From contig DESG01000062.1 of the NCBI GenBank assembly GCA_002361175.1, positions 1 through 15,763 on the forward strand: a stretch of 15,763 nt of DNA, given 5' to 3'. Every line of letters begins with the position of its first letter. Within the stretch, counting starts at the first letter, position 1. Source of the stretch: Lachnoclostridium sp. UBA3320 (GTDB lineage Bacteria; Bacillota; Clostridia; Lachnospirales; Lachnospiraceae). Made by a program: the position numbers and the translations under genes. Of this stretch, positions 14,662 to 15,763 are shown piece after piece. The notes beneath the pieces were generated by a model. The model was not told where the DNA came from. It ran no database searches and saw nothing but the letters and a program-made list of their open reading frames with translations.

Positions 14662-15240
14662 ATGACTACATATTTTGAAAAACAATTAAAAGAAATTGAA
14701 CATTCAATTCATTCTATAGATATGGAAATATTTGAAAAAATGGTAAACTCTGCTGTTAGTGCTATTAATAATGGACATAAGGTTATTGTATCTGGTCTTG
14801 GTAAAAATGTTCCTATTTGTGATAAGTTTGTAGGTTCTATGGTTTCTATGGGGTTAGATGCGTGTTTTTTACATACAAATTCTGCTATTCATGGCGACAT
14901 GGGAGTTGTAAAAAATGGTGATATGGTGATTATGTTGACTAAAAGTGGAGAAACAGCAGAATCTATTTATCTTACAAGATTATTAAAAAAACGTAAAATA
15001 GATATGTGGCTTTTGACTTTTGCAAAAGACAGTACACTGACAAACGAAATACCAAATTGCCTTATTTTAGATTTAAATCATGAGGGAGATTTGTGGAATG
15101 TCATGCCAAACAATTCAACAACAATTAACTTAATTGTACTGCAAGGATTAGCAATGATGATTGCAAACCGTCTTAAACTGGATATAGGACAGTTCAAACG
15201 TAACCATCCTGGTGGGCATATTGGAGAGATGCTTAAATAA
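14662..15240 (+). CDS. SIS-domain sugar-phosphate isomerase, KpsF/KdsD-like, without CBS domains
   Basis: A 192-aa single SIS domain. KpsF/KdsD enzymes interconvert ribulose-5-phosphate and arabinose-5-phosphate for Kdo synthesis. The motifs match that group rather than GmhA: VSGLGK (43-48), HTNSAIHGDMG (71-81), KSGET (94-98), MPNNSTT before residue 155 and NHPGGHIGEML (181-191), which corresponds to the SHPGG block of KdsD. His77, Glu97 and His182 fall in motifs that hold active-site residues of KdsD. It ends after the SIS domain, lacking the two CBS domains of full-length (about 320 aa) KpsF. AGAAGGGA at 14642-14649 is 12 nt from the ATG. It is the last gene before a strong terminator. It may feed the NeuB-cupin enzyme; a hexulose-phosphate isomerase (HxlB-like) role is the main alternative. 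Confidence 0.85.
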   Translation: MTTYFEKQLKEIEHSIHSIDMEIFEKMVNSAVSAINNGHKVIVSGLGKNVPICDKFVGSMVSMGLDACFLHTNSAIHGDMGVVKNGDMVIMLTKSGETAESIYLTRLLKKRKIDMWLLTFAKDSTLTNEIPNCLILDLNHEGDLWNVMPNNSTTINLIVLQGLAMMIANRLKLDIGQFKRNHPGGHIGEMLK

Positions 15241-15289
15241 TAAAAAGCATTTTAGCATTACGAAGATAGTGGAAATATATTTATAAAAT

Positions 15290-15332
15290 AGAAAGCAGCT
15301 TTAAAAAGCTAAAAGTTGCTTTCTTTGTTTTT
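15290..15332 (+). terminator. Intrinsic terminator ending the glycosylation block
   Basis: Bases 15290-15302 pair with 15312-15324 in a 13-bp stem with one G-T wobble (15298-15316), followed by TTTGTTTTT at 15324-15332. It lies 50 nt after the SIS gene stop and separates that gene from the recombinase gene. Confidence 0.88.
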
Positions 15333-15353
15333 GATAGCTTTATTGTTTATATT
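15325..15353 (+). promoter_or_regulatory. Possible sigma-70-type promoter of the recombinase gene
   Basis: TTGTTT at 15325-15330 and TATATT at 15348-15353 are separated by 17 nt. The -10 is close to consensus and the -35 matches only at TTG. The -35 overlaps the T-run of the preceding terminator. It is well placed for the gene at 15372 but could be chance in such AT-rich DNA. Confidence 0.3.
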
Positions 15354-15371
15354 AGAAAGAAAGGATAAAAC

Positions 15372-15763
15372 ATGTATAGAATTATTACAGAGCAAATATT
15401 AGAACAGTATAAAGAATATTTAATTAGTGAAGAAAAAAGTATAACAACGATTAGCAAGTATATGCGTGATATTAGGAAACTGGAAGAATATGCGGCTGGA
15501 AGTGAGATTACAAAAAAACTTATGATTGAATATAAAGAAGATTTAAGAGTTAATAAAAAATACAAGTTATCAAGTATTAATTCTTTTCTAATTGCTGCTA
15601 ATCGTTTGTTTGAGTATATGGGATGGTATGAGTTACGAGTTAAGACATATCGTATACAAAAAGAAACTTATGTATCAGAGAACAGAGACTTATCAAAAAA
15701 AGAATACAAAAAGCTTGTAAGTGAAGCATTACGTAAAGGAAAGAAAAGACTTGCCATGATTAT
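15372..15763 (+). CDS. Tyrosine recombinase / integrase, N-terminal part (truncated by window end)
   Basis: 130 codons are open from ATG at 15372 to the window end, preceded by GAAAGGA (15359-15365). The protein starts MYRIITEQILEQYKEYL and shows the SAM-like core-binding domain of phage-integrase family recombinases: SITTISKYMRDIRKLEEYA, then SSINSFLIAANRLFEYMGW (about 77-95). DLSKKEYKKLV (about 112-122) begins the catalytic domain. The catalytic Arg-His-Arg-Tyr residues lie beyond the window. It sits after a terminator with its own putative promoter, so it is a separate unit. It could be the integrase of an adjacent mobile element, a housekeeping-type recombinase, or an invertase that switches surface or flagellar genes. 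The family is fairly sure; the role is unknown. Confidence 0.85.
   Translation, partial: MYRIITEQILEQYKEYLISEEKSITTISKYMRDIRKLEEYAAGSEITKKLMIEYKEDLRVNKKYKLSSINSFLIAANRLFEYMGWYELRVKTYRIQKETYVSENRDLSKKEYKKLVSEALRKGKKRLAMI

Noticed and set aside
1..15763. CRISPR array, tRNA, rRNA, insertion sequence or riboswitch
   Set aside because: No regularly spaced repeats, cloverleaf-like sequences, transposase frames with terminal repeats, or long structured leaders were seen apart from the flagellin leader.

Overview
This AT-rich window looks like the flagellin locus of a motile, gut-type Lachnospiraceae bacterium (Roseburia / Agathobacter-Eubacterium rectale / Butyrivibrio-like). The assignment rests on the flagellin N-terminus, low GC, strong AGGAGG-type ribosome sites, and the flagellin-plus-Maf gene order. 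It is inferred from family resemblance, with no database match. All supported genes are on the + strand.

Layout. Positions 1-78 hold the tail of an unidentified gene. A leader of about 130 nt follows, with a possible sigma-28 promoter and a clear CsrA-type hairpin (GGA in a hexaloop) 20 nt upstream of a second GGA in the Shine-Dalgarno sequence. The flagellin gene (211-1149) ends in a strong intrinsic terminator (1173-1205). A closely packed series of ten genes then runs from 1243 to 15240: a 104-aa helical protein; a Maf/DUF115 flagellin glycosyltransferase; a 1184-aa protein fusing the same small helical domain, a second Maf module and a GT-B-like glycosyltransferase; a 643-aa paralogue of that protein's C-terminal half; a NeuA-type cytidylyltransferase; a NeuB-type ulosonic acid synthase with SAF and cupin domains; an unrecognised 143-aa protein; a Rossmann plus GT9-like protein; a nucleotidyltransferase-kinase (LicC/LicA-like) fusion; and a SIS isomerase resembling KpsF/KdsD without CBS domains. 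An intrinsic terminator (15290-15332) closes this block. The window ends inside a tyrosine recombinase gene starting at 15372.

How the genes may work together. Flagellin is the likely acceptor. The SIS protein, NeuB-cupin and NeuA-like enzymes could make a CMP-activated nonulosonic (sialic-acid-like) or related ulosonic acid. The Maf proteins would transfer it to Ser/Thr on flagellin, and the GT-B and GT9-like enzymes would extend the glycan. The nucleotidyltransferase-kinase fusion could supply a further CDP- or NDP-activated decoration. The usual early enzymes of pseudaminic or legionaminic acid synthesis (dehydratase, aminotransferase, acetyltransferase, hydrolase) are absent here, while a KpsF-like isomerase and a cupin fused to NeuB are present. 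The sugar may therefore be made by a non-standard route, or the early genes may lie elsewhere.

The most notable features are this sugar gene set, the Maf-GT fusion with its tandem partial duplication, the small protein that appears both alone and fused to a Maf, and the CsrA-like flagellin leader. No CRISPR array, tRNA, rRNA or insertion sequence was seen, and no stretch over 300 bases lacks a gene.
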